This document shows positions 26,783 through 39,003 of a DNA stretch of 64,000 bases, piece after piece (position 1 is the first letter of the stretch; each line of letters starts with the position of its first letter). Location of the stretch: contig JAGXGC010000004.1 of the NCBI GenBank assembly GCA_024636935.1, positions 143,287-207,286 of the forward strand, read 5' to 3'. The notes beneath the pieces are model-generated. The model worked only from the letters and a program-made list of their open reading frames with translations, had not been told where the DNA came from and searched no databases. The position numbers were made by a program, and so were the translations under genes. This DNA comes from Sideroxydans sp. (GTDB lineage: Bacteria; Pseudomonadota; Gammaproteobacteria; Burkholderiales; Gallionellaceae).

Positions 26783-27703
26783 ATGTCCATGTCCGACCGC
26801 GACGGCTTCATCTGGCACGACGGCAAGCTCGTCCCCTGGCGCGATGCCACCACCCATGTCCTGACCCATACACTGCACTATGGCATGGGCGTTTTCGAGG
26901 GCGTGCGTGCATATAAAACGACACAAGGCACGGCGATCTTCCGCCTGCAAGAACATACCGACCGATTGTTCAATTCGGCTTACATCTTCAAGATGAAGAT
27001 GCCGTTCGACAAAGAAACCCTGATCGAAGCGCAAAAGGAAGTGGTGCGCGCCAACAAGCTCGAGTCCTGCTATATCCGTCCTATCGTGTTTTACGGTTCG
27101 GAAGCGATGGGCATCGCAGCCAATAATGTCAGCGTGCATGTCGCCATAGCAGCCTGGCCGTGGGGTGCTTATCTGGGCGAAGAAGGTATGGCCAAGGGAA
27201 TCCGTGTGAAGACATCAAGTTTCACCCGCCATCATGTGAACGTGAACATGTGCCGCTCCAAATCGGTCGGCACTTATACCAATTCCATCCTAGCGCATCA
27301 GGAAGTGGCGAACGACGGCTATGACGAGGCGCTGTTGCTGGACGTGGACGGGTACGTCGCCGAAGGTGCAGGCGAGAACATATTCATCGTGAAGAAGGGC
27401 AAGCTGTACACACCCGACCTGACCTCGTGTCTGGAAGGTATCACGCGCGACTCCATCATCACACTGGCCAAGGATATGGGGCTTGAATTGATCGAGAAAC
27501 GCATCACCCGCGATGAAGTGTATTGCGCCGAAGAGGCGTTCTTTACCGGTACCGCCGCTGAAGTGACGCCGATCCGTGAACTGGATACGCGTACCATCGG
27601 TTGTGGCAGCCGCGGCCCGGTGACCACAAAGCTGCAAGCGGCATTCTTCGACATCGTTGCCGGCAAGAACGACAAATACGCCGATTGGCTGACACACGTA
27701 TAA
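26783..27703 (+). CDS. ilvE: Branched-chain amino-acid aminotransferase
   Basis: The 306-residue PLP enzyme of fold type IV makes the last step in Leu, Ile and Val synthesis. Motifs include [13 protein letters not shown] at the substrate entrance, [19 protein letters not shown] with the PLP lysine, and [10 protein letters not shown] followed by GITRDSI at the phosphate site. AAGGAAATC precedes the ATG. A promoter is suggested by TTCATT (26712) and TAGAAT (26735), 17 bases apart, though the -35 is poor. It leads a four-gene rightward set with a zinc-finger protein, waaF and the phosphomutase. Confidence 0.95.
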   Translation: MSMSDRDGFIWHDGKLVPWRDATTHVLTHTLHYGMGVFEGVRAYKTTQGTAIFRLQEHTDRLFNSAYIFKMKMPFDKETLIEAQKEVVRANKLESCYIRPIVFYGSEAMGIAANNVSVHVAIAAWPWGAYLGEEGMAKGIRVKTSSFTRHHVNVNMCRSKSVGTYTNSILAHQEVANDGYDEALLLDVDGYVAEGAGENIFIVKKGKLYTPDLTSCLEGITRDSIITLAKDMGLELIEKRITRDEVYCAEEAFFTGTAAEVTPIRELDTRTIGCGSRGPVTTKLQAAFFDIVAGKNDKYADWLTHV

Positions 27704-27727
27704 CAAGCAGGAATCAAGGGGGGAAGC

Positions 27728-27928
27728 ATGGCCAACGATCAAATCTCGCAACGTTTCGTCGAAGTCACGGCAGAGGCGCTACCGCTGTTCTGCCCGACGC
27801 CTTCGGTGAGCCTGTGGAGCGCACATCCGCGTGTCGCCATTCCGGTAGACAAGCTGGGCGAAGCGGTCTGCCCGTACTGCGGTACACACTATAAGTTCAA
27901 GGGCGAGTTGCCCCACGGTCACCACTGA
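27728..27928 (+). CDS. Small zf-CHCC zinc-finger protein
   Basis: The 66-residue protein has the zf-CHCC pattern: a Cys in LFCPTP, a His in WSAHPRVAIP, and CPYCGTHYKF near the end, followed by a His-rich tail. Relatives include the NDUFS6-like accessory proteins. In betaproteobacteria this small gene is regularly found between ilvE and waaF. Function in bacteria is unknown. AAGGGGGGAAGC just before the ATG is a good ribosome-binding site. Confidence 0.85.
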   Translation: MANDQISQRFVEVTAEALPLFCPTPSVSLWSAHPRVAIPVDKLGEAVCPYCGTHYKFKGELPHGHH

Positions 27929-27938
27929 TAACTTCAAG

Positions 27939-28943
27939 ATGAACAAGATACTTGTCGTCGCACCCAGCTGGGTAGGGGACTGTGTTCTGATGCAGCCCAT
28001 GCTGCAACGACTGACACAGCGCCACCCCGGGCTGCAGATAGACGTGCTCGCGCCACCGTGGACTGAGAAGCTGTTGCGCCAGATACCCGAAATCGGCGAG
28101 ATCATCATCAATCCCTTCCCGCATGGTGCACTGCAACTCGGTGCGCGGCGTGCTTTGGGCAAGCAACTGCGGGCGAACAGTTATGATCAGGCCATCGTCC
28201 TGCCTAACTCGCTCAAGTCCGCACTGGTTCCGTGGTTCGCCGATATTCCTTTGCGCACCGGCTTCACTGGCGAGATGCGCTACGGATTACTCAACGATGC
28301 ACGCAAGCTGGACAAGAAAAAACTGCCACTAATGGTCGAACGTTTCGCCGCCCTAGCTGAGGAACGCGACACCGACATCACGCGCCCCATCCCTTCGCCG
28401 ACACTACAAGCCAGCGACGAACAACGTGCCGAGGCACTGGGCAAGTTAGGACTGTCGCTGGACAAGCCGGTCGCGGTGTTCTGCCCCGGCGCTGAATATG
28501 GCCCTGCTAAACGCTGGCCCGCGCACTACTTTGCCGAACTCGCTCAGCGACTGCGCAACAAAGGTTATGCGGTGTGGTTGATCGGCTCCCCTAAAGACAA
28601 GGAAGTGGCCGACAAGATCGTTGCACTGGGCAACGAACCGTGTCGCAATCTGTGCGGCACGACCGACCTCACCGAAGCCATCGCGCTCATCTCCTGTGCC
28701 AAGCTGGTGGTCAGCAACGATTCCGGTCTGATGCATATCGCTGCCGCCTTGGATAAGCCGATGCTGGCAATCTTTGGTTCAAGCAGTCCTGAATTCACGC
28801 CTCCATTGTCCGATCAGGCCCGTGTGCTCAAACTCGATCTACCTTGTAGCCCCTGCTTCAAGCGCGAATGTCCGCTGGGACATTTCAATTGCATGCTGCA
28901 ACTGACACCGCAGGAAGTGGCACGACATCTTCCTGACAGATGA
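27939..28943 (+). CDS. waaF: ADP-heptose:LPS heptosyltransferase II
   Basis: The 334-residue glycosyltransferase (GT9 family) adds the second heptose to the inner core of lipopolysaccharide at the cytoplasmic face of the inner membrane. Visible motifs: ILVVAPSWVGDCVLMQPML at the N-terminus (acceptor side), CPGAEYGPAKRWP in the middle, and SNDSGLMHIAAALDKP, which holds the ADP-heptose site. Length is normal. The start lies ten bases after the zinc-finger gene. It shows this cell makes a heptose-containing LPS core. Confidence 0.93.
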   Translation: MNKILVVAPSWVGDCVLMQPMLQRLTQRHPGLQIDVLAPPWTEKLLRQIPEIGEIIINPFPHGALQLGARRALGKQLRANSYDQAIVLPNSLKSALVPWFADIPLRTGFTGEMRYGLLNDARKLDKKKLPLMVERFAALAEERDTDITRPIPSPTLQASDEQRAEALGKLGLSLDKPVAVFCPGAEYGPAKRWPAHYFAELAQRLRNKGYAVWLIGSPKDKEVADKIVALGNEPCRNLCGTTDLTEAIALISCAKLVVSNDSGLMHIAAALDKPMLAIFGSSSPEFTPPLSDQARVLKLDLPCSPCFKRECPLGHFNCMLQLTPQEVARHLPDR

Positions 28944-28946
28944 AGC

Positions 28947-30323
28947 ATGCCCGCCGTACCAGCTGAGATTTTCAAGGCTTATGACATACGCGGCATCGTC
29001 GGCAAATCACTGACCGACGACATCATCACCATCATCGGCCACGCCATCGGTTCGGAAGCCAAAGCCCGCCAGCAGCACACCATCGCCATCGGCTACGACG
29101 GTCGTTTGTCCGGCCCTGCTTTCTCGCAAGCACTGTCGAACGGTATCCAGCAAAGCGGCATCAATGTAATCGACCTCGGCCGCATCACCACCCCAATGGC
29201 CTACTTCGCTGCATTCCAGCTCAAGACCGACTGCGCAGTGATGATCACCGGCAGCCACAATCCACCCGATTACAACGGCCTGAAGATCGTACTGGCCGGA
29301 GAGACTTTATCGGGCGAGGCCATTCAGGGATTGCGCGCACGCATCGAATCCGGCGACTTGATTGCCGGTGACGGCAGTTATTCCCAATATGATATTGCAC
29401 CGGATTACATGGCACGCATCATCGGTGACATACGTTTGGCACGTCCGATGAAGCTCACGGTGGATTGTGGGAACGGCGTGGCAGGCGACTTCGCCGCTAG
29501 GCTCTACCGCGGCCTCGGTTGTGATGTGAACGAATTGTTCTGTGAGGTGGATGGCAATTTCCCCAACCACCATCCCGATCCGTCCAACCCAAACAACCTT
29601 GCAGACCTGATCGCCGCTCTGCGCAATAACAGCAGTGAATTGGGGCTGGCCTTCGACGGAGATGCGGACCGGCTGGGTGTCGTCACCCAAGACGGCCACA
29701 TCATCTACCCGGATCGACAGCTGATGCTGTTCGCGGCGGATCTGCTCACGCGCCATCCCGGCGCAGAAGTGATCTTCGACGTGAAGTGCTCAGGAAAACT
29801 GTTTTCATGGATACGCGAACATGGCGGCACACCTTCGATGTGGAAGACAGGCCATTCGCTGATAAAAGCCAAAATGAAAGAGACCGGCGCACTACTTGCA
29901 GGCGAGATGACCGGCCATATATTCATCAAAGAACGCTGGTACGGCTTCGATGATGGCTTGTATGCCGGAGCCAGACTGCTGGAGATATTAAGCAAGTTCG
30001 CTGATCCGAGTGCGGTGTTGAATGCGCTGCCTGACTCGGTGAACACGCCAGAGTTGCATATCCGCACTGCCGAAGGCGAGAACCATGCCTTGATTAGTCG
30101 ACTTCAAGAGGAGGCTAGTTTCGCTGATGCGCTTGAAATCATCACTATCGACGGTTTGCGTGTGGAATACGCTGAAGGTTTCGGCCTGATGCGCGCGTCA
30201 AACACAACACCCGCTATCGTACTGAGGTTCGAAGCTGAAAATGAAGTTGCGCTGAAGCACATACAAGAAGATTTCAGGAAAGTCTTACTGGATGCAGCAC
30301 CGAAATTGATGCTGCCGTTCTGA
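28947..30323 (+). CDS. Phosphomannomutase/phosphoglucomutase
   Basis: The 458-residue protein is an alpha-D-phosphohexomutase of the AlgC/ManB type, which interconverts the 1- and 6-phosphates of mannose and glucose for LPS and exopolysaccharide precursors. Motifs: KAYDIRGIVG at the start, TGSHNPPDYNGLK with the phospho-serine, FDGDADRLG binding magnesium, GEMTGH reading the sugar, and a C-terminal phosphate-binding RASNTTP loop. It starts three bases after the waaF stop, which fits a shared envelope-sugar operon. Confidence 0.93.
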   Translation: MPAVPAEIFKAYDIRGIVGKSLTDDIITIIGHAIGSEAKARQQHTIAIGYDGRLSGPAFSQALSNGIQQSGINVIDLGRITTPMAYFAAFQLKTDCAVMITGSHNPPDYNGLKIVLAGETLSGEAIQGLRARIESGDLIAGDGSYSQYDIAPDYMARIIGDIRLARPMKLTVDCGNGVAGDFAARLYRGLGCDVNELFCEVDGNFPNHHPDPSNPNNLADLIAALRNNSSELGLAFDGDADRLGVVTQDGHIIYPDRQLMLFAADLLTRHPGAEVIFDVKCSGKLFSWIREHGGTPSMWKTGHSLIKAKMKETGALLAGEMTGHIFIKERWYGFDDGLYAGARLLEILSKFADPSAVLNALPDSVNTPELHIRTAEGENHALISRLQEEASFADALEIITIDGLRVEYAEGFGLMRASNTTPAIVLRFEAENEVALKHIQEDFRKVLLDAAPKLMLPF

Positions 30324-30335
30324 AGCAATTGCAGT

Positions 30336-30794
30336 TCAGGAGTGTATGGTCTGCTGCAACGCCTTGCCAATTCCGTTCTCGTTCAACCAACCTAACTCAA
30401 TCAGATCGCACATCAACTGAGTGAACTCGGCCAGATTCTCCGGCTTGCGCACGAAACTGTTGGCGCCGATCTGATAGGAAAGCACTACATCGGATGGTTC
30501 ATGGCTTTGTGAATAGACCACGATGGGCACATGAGTCAGGCGACTGTCCATACGAAGGGTACGCAACACCGCCAGTCCGAGCAGCTTTGGCAACTTGAGA
30601 TCGATCAGAATCAGGCGCGGCACCGGATGACCATGAGAAGTCTCGGCAGACAACCAATCCAGCGCGGATACACTATCGGGCACCACTGCCAGATACAACT
30701 CTCTGGGGCAACTGGCAACCGCCTGCTGCACCAGCAGGATTGCTGCTTCCTCGCTCTCAACCAGCAAGATCGTGTCCCCAGACTGCTTCAACAT
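30336..30794 (-). CDS. Single-domain response regulator (Rcp1-like receiver)
   Basis: The 152-residue product is a receiver domain with no output part: ILLVESEEAAILL gives the acidic pocket (Glu-Ser-Glu in place of the common Glu-Asp), LILIDLKLPKLLGLAVL has the phospho-accepting Asp, VYSQSHEP the switch Ser, and SFVRKP the Lys. The pattern is that of receivers that pass signals by protein contact. No kinase is adjacent, so the partner is unknown. It converges with the phosphomutase gene. Confidence 0.85.
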   Translation of the reverse strand: MLKQSGDTILLVESEEAAILLVQQAVASCPRELYLAVVPDSVSALDWLSAETSHGHPVPRLILIDLKLPKLLGLAVLRTLRMDSRLTHVPIVVYSQSHEPSDVVLSYQIGANSFVRKPENLAEFTQLMCDLIELGWLNENGIGKALQQTIHS

Positions 30795-30836
30795 CTGCCT
30801 TCCCCGCCTCTAATTATGCCCAGTGATGCAGCGCAA

Positions 30837-30857
30837 ACTGCCTGAAGTTCAGGCAGT
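30837..30857 (-). terminator. Hairpin after alaS
   Basis: ACTGCCTGAA and TTCAGGCAGT form a near-perfect hairpin, four bases past the alaS stop. On the minus strand only three T follow, so it is a weak intrinsic terminator or a 3' stabilising stem. Confidence 0.5.
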
Positions 30858-30860
30858 CAA

Positions 30861-33482
<2,622 letters not shown>

Positions 33483-33578
33483 CTGGTCACCGCTGGCCGC
33501 AATCGTTCAATAAACACGCCGCCTCACGAGCGGCTTCACGGCGCGAATCATACCATTTGACAGACAGTTAGGGCATAG

Positions 33579-34055
33579 CTATGAGTCCTCATCGGCCAGA
33601 TCGGTGCCGGCAGATTTCAGGACTTTTAGGATCACATCGGCGGAAAATCCACGGGATTGCAGGAAACGCATCTGACGTGCCTTTTCCTTGGATTCCTGTG
33701 GAGCTTTTCCGAACTTACGCTGCCACACCTCGCGTGCGGTTTCCAGTTCTGAAGCTTTAAGCTCGGGTAGTGCCTCGGCGATCAGATCATCACCAATACC
33801 GCGTTGTCGTAGTTCATGGGCGATGCGCTGGCTACCGAAACGACTACGCTTGGCATCCACCAGTTGCGTGGCTGCGCGCGCATCGGATAGCCAGTTACGC
33901 TTTTCCAATTCATCCAGCACGGCAGCAAGGTCTTCCCCTTCCTGCACATGTGGTTGCAGCTTACGCTGCAGCTCGGCCCGACTATGCTCGCGCCGCGCCA
34001 GATACTGCATGGCGCGGATACGCAGGCTTGATTCAGGCTTCTTCTGCGGCTTCAC
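33579..34055 (-). CDS. recX: Regulatory protein RecX
   Basis: The 158-residue helical protein has the three-helix tandem repeats of RecX ([18 protein letters not shown], then [31 protein letters not shown] and the final [16 protein letters not shown] repeat). It binds RecA filaments and limits their activity. The frame begins with GTG 34055, overlapping the recA stop by 23 bases, which suggests translational coupling; ATG 34010 is a possible later start. Confidence 0.9.
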   Translation of the reverse strand: MKPQKKPESSLRIRAMQYLARREHSRAELQRKLQPHVQEGEDLAAVLDELEKRNWLSDARAATQLVDAKRSRFGSQRIAHELRQRGIGDDLIAEALPELKASELETAREVWQRKFGKAPQESKEKARQMRFLQSRGFSADVILKVLKSAGTDLADEDS

Positions 34056-35058
34056 TTGTGCCCATGGCGTTGACGCCTAGCGCGGCACGCACCTTGTTCT
34101 CGATCTCGACAGCGATCGCAGGATTACTGCGCAGGAACTCGCGCGCATTATCCTTGCCCTGACCGATCTTCTCGCCGTTGTAGGAGTACCAAGCGCCGGA
34201 CTTCTCGACGATCTTGTGCTGCACACCCAGTTCGACGACTTCGCCTTCGCGGGAGATGCCTTCCCCGTACAGGATGTCGAAATGCGCTTCCTTGAACGGT
34301 GGCGCGACCTTGTTCTTCACCACTTTGACGCGCGTCTCGTTGCCGATCACCTCATCGCCCTTCTTGATCGCGCCGGTACGGCGGATATCCAAGCGCACAG
34401 ATGCGTAGAACTTGAGTGCGTTACCACCAGTGGTGGTCTCTGGATTACCGAACATCACACCGATCTTCATACGGATCTGGTTGATGAAGATGACCAGTGT
34501 GTTGGAACGCTTGATGTTAGCAGTCAGCTTGCGCAGCGCTTGCGACATCAAACGTGCATGCAGACCCATCTGCGCATCGCCCATCTCGCCTTCAATCTCG
34601 GCGCGCGGTGTCAGTGCAGCGACCGAGTCGATCACCACCACATCGACCGAGCTGGAGCGCACCAACATATCGGCGATCTCCAGTGCCTGCTCACCGTTGT
34701 CAGGTTGCGAGATCAGCAGATCCTCCACGCGCACGCCCAGCTTCTGCGCGTACTGTGGGTCGAGCGCGTGCTCGGCGTCGATGAAAGCAGCGGTGCCGCC
34801 CAGCTTCTGCATCTCGGCGATGACTTGCAAAGTCAGCGTGGTTTTGCCGGAAGATTCCGGGCCGTAGATCTCAACCACACGGCCGCGTGGCAGTCCGCCG
34901 ACGCCAAGTGCGATGTCCAAGCCCAAGGAGCCGGTGGACACCACTTCGATGTCCTTGATCACCTCGCCCTCGCCCAGGCGCATGATGGAGCCCTTGCCGA
35001 ATTGTTTTTCGATCTGGCTCAGTGCCGCAGCGAGAGCCTTGCTTTTGTTGTCATCCAT
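34033..35058 (-). CDS. recA: Recombinase RecA
   Basis: The 341-residue product shows Walker [14 protein letters not shown], the L1/L2 DNA-binding loops ([14 protein letters not shown] and [22 protein letters not shown]) and the short acidic C-terminus EAAEEA. It drives homologous recombination and co-cleavage of LexA. A good AAGGAG precedes the ATG. The 77 bases to cinA contain an inverted repeat but no clear CTGT-N8-ACAG LexA box. Confidence 0.98.
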   Translation of the reverse strand: MDDNKSKALAAALSQIEKQFGKGSIMRLGEGEVIKDIEVVSTGSLGLDIALGVGGLPRGRVVEIYGPESSGKTTLTLQVIAEMQKLGGTAAFIDAEHALDPQYAQKLGVRVEDLLISQPDNGEQALEIADMLVRSSSVDVVVIDSVAALTPRAEIEGEMGDAQMGLHARLMSQALRKLTANIKRSNTLVIFINQIRMKIGVMFGNPETTTGGNALKFYASVRLDIRRTGAIKKGDEVIGNETRVKVVKNKVAPPFKEAHFDILYGEGISREGEVVELGVQHKIVEKSGAWYSYNGEKIGQGKDNAREFLRSNPAIAVEIENKVRAALGVNAMGTSEAAEEA

Positions 35059-35097
35059 GTTCGATCTCCTTGGGAAAATTTCGGAGCGGATTGTTGC

Positions 35098-35115
35098 ACA
35101 AGGTTTTCGACTTGT
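35098..35115 (-). promoter_or_regulatory. Inverted repeat upstream of recA
   Basis: ACAAG (35098-35102) and CTTGT (35111-35115) flank an eight-base centre, about 40 bases from the recA start. The spacing is LexA-like but the half-sites are not the usual CTGT. It may be an SOS operator variant or chance. Confidence 0.3.
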
Positions 35116-35135
35116 ACAGAACGTTCGTTCTTTTT

Positions 35136-35627
35136 TTATGCGAGAAGGGTATTTGGGGATAGCCGCTCAAGTACACCCTGCATGGCCACACGCACTGCCT
35201 GCGCTCTCACCTCGTCCCGATTGCCGGAGAACTGGTGACGCGCCACTGTAGTGACGCCGTTGGCAAGCGCCCAAGCGAACCAGACCGTGCCGACCGGCTT
35301 ATCGGGTGTACCACCTTCAGGTCCGGCGATGCCACTCACCGCCAGTGAGAACTGAGCTGTACTGTTGCCCAAAGCACCATCCGCCATCTCGCGAACGACC
35401 GCCTCCGATACCGCACCGTAAGCGATCAGCGTGGATTCTTGCACACCCAGCATCTGCTGCTTGGACAGGTTTGAATAGGTGACGAAGCCACGGTCAAACC
35501 ATGCTGAACTTCCTGCGACACTGGTGACCGCCTGCGCGATGCCACCGCCTGTGCAAGACTCCGCAGTCGCCAACATCATGCCGTGCGACTTGAGCGCACC
35601 ACCTATCTGTGCGGCAAGCACATCCAT
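35136..35627 (-). CDS. Nicotinamide-nucleotide amidase (PncC / CinA C-terminal type)
   Basis: The 163-residue product is the stand-alone amidase domain: [34 protein letters not shown] carries the conserved Ser/Glu region, and [21 protein letters not shown] the glycine-rich active-site block. It turns NMN into nicotinate mononucleotide for NAD recycling. The N-terminal competence-type domain of CinA is missing. Its ATG overlaps the metZ stop by one base (TAATG), and it precedes recA as in many bacteria. Confidence 0.92.
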   Translation of the reverse strand: MDVLAAQIGGALKSHGMMLATAESCTGGGIAQAVTSVAGSSAWFDRGFVTYSNLSKQQMLGVQESTLIAYGAVSEAVVREMADGALGNSTAQFSLAVSGIAGPEGGTPDKPVGTVWFAWALANGVTTVARHQFSGNRDEVRAQAVRVAMQGVLERLSPNTLLA

Positions 35628-36796
35628 TACAGACCTCGTGCCAGATCGTTCTGAATATCGACGACGGCTTCCAGCCCGACCGCGATACGGATCAAACCTT
35701 CAGTGATGCCGGCTGCTGCACGCGCTTCCGGTGTGATGCGTGCATGGGTAGTGGTGGCGGGATGGGTGATGGTGGTCTTGGTATCTCCCAGATTGGCTGT
35801 GATGGACAGCAACTTGGTGTTGTCGATCACCTTCCACGCAGCTTCCTTGCCGCCTTTCACCTCGAACGCCACGATGCCGCCGCCGGTCTTCTGTTGCTTC
35901 ATCGCCAGCGCATGTTGCGGATGCGAAGGCAGACCAGGGTAGAACACGCGTGCCACGTTCGGCTGTTGCTCCAGCCATTGCGCCAGTTGCAAGGCATTGG
36001 CGCTGTGCGCGTCCATGCGCAACTTGAGTGTTTCCAATCCCTTCAAGAATACCCAAGCGTTGAACGCGCTCATCGTCGGCCCGGCCGTGCGCAAGAAACC
36101 GTACACCGGCTCCATCAATTTCTTGCTACCCAGCACCGCTCCACCCAGCACGCGACCTTGGCCATCGATGTATTTGGTGGCGGAGTGGATCACGATGTCT
36201 GCACCCAGTTCCAGCGGGCGTTGCAGGATGGGCGTACAGAAGCAGTTGTCGACCGCAAGCAATGCGCCACAAGCTTTCGCGACTGCTGCGATGGCCGCGA
36301 TATCGGAGATCTCGGTCAGCGGATTGGATGGCGTCTCCAGAAAGAATAGCTTGGTGTTCGGCTGCACTGCAGCCTGCCACTCCGCTACGTCGGTCGCCGA
36401 GACATAAGTCGTCTCCACGCCAAATTTCTTGAAGTAGTTGTTAAACATGTTGATGGTCGAGCCAAACAGGCTTCTCGAAGCGACAATATGGTCGCCCGCC
36501 TTCAGCAGGCCCATGCAACAAGACAGGATGGCTGACATGCCGCTTGATGTCGCCACGCACTGCTCCGCCCCTTCCAGTGCGGCCAATCGCTCCTCGAACA
36601 TGCTGGTCGTGGGATTGGTGAAGCGTGCATAGATGTTGCCCGGCTCTTCTCCGATAAAGCGCCGCGCCGCCTGCGCCGCATTATCGAACGTGAAGCTAGA
36701 GGTCAGGAACATCGCCTCGCCATGTTCCATGAAAGGAGTTTGTACGCGTCCGGCCCTAACGGCCAAGGTCTCAAGTTGATATTCGTTGTCAGACAT
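35627..36796 (-). CDS. metZ: O-succinylhomoserine sulfhydrylase
   Basis: The 389-residue PLP enzyme joins O-succinylhomoserine and sulfide to homocysteine in methionine synthesis. It belongs to the Cys/Met gamma-family: YARFTNPTTSMFEERLAALEGAE binds the phosphate, and HSATKYIDGQGRVLGG holds the PLP lysine. ATG 36796 (MSDNEYQLE) is preferred to an in-frame GTG six bases upstream, because GGGAGG is spaced properly only for the ATG. Behind a SAM-II riboswitch and terminator, its expression should fall when S-adenosylmethionine is plentiful. Confidence 0.94.
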   Translation of the reverse strand: MSDNEYQLETLAVRAGRVQTPFMEHGEAMFLTSSFTFDNAAQAARRFIGEEPGNIYARFTNPTTSMFEERLAALEGAEQCVATSSGMSAILSCCMGLLKAGDHIVASRSLFGSTINMFNNYFKKFGVETTYVSATDVAEWQAAVQPNTKLFFLETPSNPLTEISDIAAIAAVAKACGALLAVDNCFCTPILQRPLELGADIVIHSATKYIDGQGRVLGGAVLGSKKLMEPVYGFLRTAGPTMSAFNAWVFLKGLETLKLRMDAHSANALQLAQWLEQQPNVARVFYPGLPSHPQHALAMKQQKTGGGIVAFEVKGGKEAAWKVIDNTKLLSITANLGDTKTTITHPATTTHARITPEARAAAGITEGLIRIAVGLEAVVDIQNDLARGL

Positions 36797-36827
36797 CTTC
36801 ACCTCCCGCGCGGCACTCGCCCACGCA

Positions 36828-36863
36828 ACAAAAAACCCGGAAAGCTTGACGCTAAACCGGGTT
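36828..36863 (-). terminator. Riboswitch-controlled terminator before metZ
   Basis: On the minus strand AACCCGG (36863-36857) and CCGGGTT (36840-36834) pair, followed by a T-run. The competing antiterminator is also visible: GCTAAA (36876-36871, part of the SAM-II aptamer) with TTTAGC (36856-36851), and CGGG (36869-36866) with CCCG (36861-36858) around CGAA. The two folds exclude each other. Confidence 0.8.
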
Positions 36864-36865
36864 CG

Positions 36866-36920
36866 CCCGCTTTAGCTGTATTTATATAGCGCCCGCAAGC
36901 TGTTCCTCAAATCGGCGCAG
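36866..36920 (-). promoter_or_regulatory. SAM-II riboswitch upstream of metZ
   Basis: The minus-strand sequence shows the SAM-II (metA-type) aptamer: GCGCC followed by the conserved GATTTGA, then CAGCTTGC, the returning strand GGGCGC that pairs with GCGCC, TATATAAATACAGCTAAAG, and GCGGG. GATTTGA, TAAAT and AGCTAAA are the class hallmarks and match the crystallised metX aptamer from marine metagenomes closely. Binding should tie up AGCTAAA in the pseudoknot and free the downstream terminator, switching metZ off. Confidence 0.88.
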
Positions 36921-36924
36921 TTGG

Positions 36925-36954
36925 AAAGTAGCACTCCCCGCCTTGCTTCGTCAA
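36925..36954 (-). promoter_or_regulatory. Promoter for SAM-II/metZ
   Basis: TTGACG (36954-36949) and TACTTT (36930-36925) are 18 bases apart on the minus strand, just past the purF stop, placing the start at the aptamer's 5' end. It would give metZ its own transcript apart from purF. Confidence 0.5.
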
Positions 36955-36955
36955 C

Positions 36956-38482
36956 TTACATGGATGAGGCAGACATCGCCAGATCCAGCTCCAGTTGATC
37001 ATCATCCGGCGTCTTGTTCGCTTTGCCAGCCCCGCGCGCAGCTTCGATAGCATCGAGATATTCTGGTGTGATGTCGCCGGTGATGTACTGACCGTCAAAG
37101 CAGGAACAATCAAAGCCACTCAATGCCGGATTCGCCTTGAACACAGCCGATTTCAAGTCTTCAATATCCTGATAGAACAAGCGATCTGCACTGATCTCAC
37201 GGCAGATCTCTTCATCGGAACGACCAGTCGCGATCAACTCGGTGCGGCTGGGCATGTCGATGCCATACACATTGGGGAACTTGACCGGCGGCGCGGCGGA
37301 AGCGAAATACACTTTGCGTGCACCAGCATCACGCGCCATCTGCACGATCTCGCGACTGGTGGTGCCGCGCACGATGGAGTCATCCACCAGCAACACGTTC
37401 TTGTCTTTGAATTCGATGCTGATGGCGTTCAGTTTCTGGCGCACAGATTTCTTGCGCAGCGCCTGTCCCGGCATGATGAAGGTACGGCCGATGTAACGGT
37501 TCTTGACGAAGCCTTCGCGGAACGGGATACCTAGATGGTTCGCCAGTTGCAGCGCACTCGGACGGCTGGAATCCGGAATCGGAATGACCACATCGATGTC
37601 GTGCTCCGGCCATTCACTCTTGATCCTGTCAGCCAAGAACTCTCCCATGTACAGGCGTGTGGCATATACGGAGATGCCATCCATCACTGAATCTGGACGG
37701 GCGAAATACACGTATTCGAAAATACAGGGATTGAGTTGCGGATTCTCGGCGCACTGCTGGCTGAAAAAGTTCGCTTCCAAATCGATGAATATCGCTTCGC
37801 CCGGTGCGACATCGCGCAAGAAATCAAAACCCAAGGTGTCCAGCGCCACACTTTCGGAGGCGACCAGATACTCAATGCCCTCAGCATGCTGATTGCTTCC
37901 CACCACCAACGGACGGATACCGTTCGGATCACGGAAGGCGATCAGCCCGTAACCGGCGATCATCGCCACCACTGCATAAGCACCCTTGCAGCGACGATGC
38001 ACGCCGGACACGGCTGCAAAAATCTTCTGCGGGTCGAGCTTAAAACCGGTGGCATTGGCTTGCAGTTCGTGCGCCAACACATTGAGCAGCACTTCCGAGT
38101 CCGAGCCGGTGTTGATATGACGCAGATCCTGTTTGTACATGGCGCTGCGCAATTCATCGGTATTAGTCAGATTACCGTTGTGGGCCAACACGATACCGAA
38201 TGGTGAATTGACATAGAACGGCTGTGCTTCGTTGTGATCGACCGAGGAGCCAGCCGTCGGATAGCGTACATGGGCGATACCGGAGTTGCCTTTGAGTGCT
38301 CGCATGTTGCGTGTACGAAACACGTCACGTACCAAGCCGTTACCTTTATGCAGGTGAAATGTCCTCTCTTCCAGCGTGGCGATGCCCGCCGCATCCTGCC
38401 CTCTATGCTGCAACACCTGCAAACCGTCATACAGCACTTGGTTCACCGGCGTATTCGCCACCACTCCCAGAATCCCGCACAT
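36956..38482 (-). CDS. purF: Amidophosphoribosyltransferase
   Basis: The 508-residue product makes phosphoribosylamine from PRPP and glutamine, the first step of purine synthesis. The N-terminal nucleophile Cys directly follows Met ([10 protein letters not shown]); the PRPP loop is [18 protein letters not shown]. Length and order are normal. It is the last gene of the folC-SPOR-cvpA-purF run and is 36 bases from cvpA. Confidence 0.97.
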   Translation of the reverse strand: MCGILGVVANTPVNQVLYDGLQVLQHRGQDAAGIATLEERTFHLHKGNGLVRDVFRTRNMRALKGNSGIAHVRYPTAGSSVDHNEAQPFYVNSPFGIVLAHNGNLTNTDELRSAMYKQDLRHINTGSDSEVLLNVLAHELQANATGFKLDPQKIFAAVSGVHRRCKGAYAVVAMIAGYGLIAFRDPNGIRPLVVGSNQHAEGIEYLVASESVALDTLGFDFLRDVAPGEAIFIDLEANFFSQQCAENPQLNPCIFEYVYFARPDSVMDGISVYATRLYMGEFLADRIKSEWPEHDIDVVIPIPDSSRPSALQLANHLGIPFREGFVKNRYIGRTFIMPGQALRKKSVRQKLNAISIEFKDKNVLLVDDSIVRGTTSREIVQMARDAGARKVYFASAAPPVKFPNVYGIDMPSRTELIATGRSDEEICREISADRLFYQDIEDLKSAVFKANPALSGFDCSCFDGQYITGDITPEYLDAIEAARGAGKANKTPDDDQLELDLAMSASSM

Positions 38483-38518
38483 ATCGTTTTCCGTTTCCTG
38501 TGAATTTTATCGTTCGTT

Positions 38519-38998
38519 TTAGCGTTTCACTGCCTGCGTCGGCAGATAGTCCCGTGCATACATGGCGGCCTGATGCAATGGTTGGCTGGTCCATGCGTCC
38601 TTCCACCAGGACTTCTCCGGCAAACTGGTCAAGCCACCTATCCACACTAGCGCCAGCACCACCAACATGCCACGCAACACTCCAAACATGACTCCGAACT
38701 TCCCGTCCAGCCCGCTCAGCCCGGCGAACTTGGTCAGCTTGGAAAGGAACCAAGCGAATACAGCCGCCACGATCAGCGTCACAATAAATACCAGCGCAAA
38801 TGCTGCTGCCGAGCGTATCGCCTCCACCTTAATGGCCTCAGGAATGTAGGGCAAGGCCTGATCCGACATGGTCGTAGCCGCGATATAAGCAGCTATCCAG
38901 CCCAACAGCGAAAAAAGCTCATACATGAAACCACGCCACCATCCCAGCAATGCCGACAAAGCGATGATAACCAGTACCGCAATATCAAAAACCGACAT
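38519..38998 (-). CDS. cvpA: CvpA family membrane protein
   Basis: The 159-residue product has four membrane helices (first VFDIAVLVIIALSALLGWWRGFMYELFSLLGWI) with the family's G-W-x-R-G-F motif. CvpA is needed for colicin V production and envelope tolerance in E. coli; here, as there, it is directly upstream of purF. Confidence 0.88.
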   Translation of the reverse strand: MSVFDIAVLVIIALSALLGWWRGFMYELFSLLGWIAAYIAATTMSDQALPYIPEAIKVEAIRSAAAFALVFIVTLIVAAVFAWFLSKLTKFAGLSGLDGKFGVMFGVLRGMLVVLALVWIGGLTSLPEKSWWKDAWTSQPLHQAAMYARDYLPTQAVKR

Positions 38999-39003
38999 GC
39001 AAC

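Noticed and set aside
35059-35135. Classical LexA box before recA
   Set aside because: No CTGT-N8-ACAG is present; only an ACAAG/CTTGT inverted repeat, listed with low confidence.
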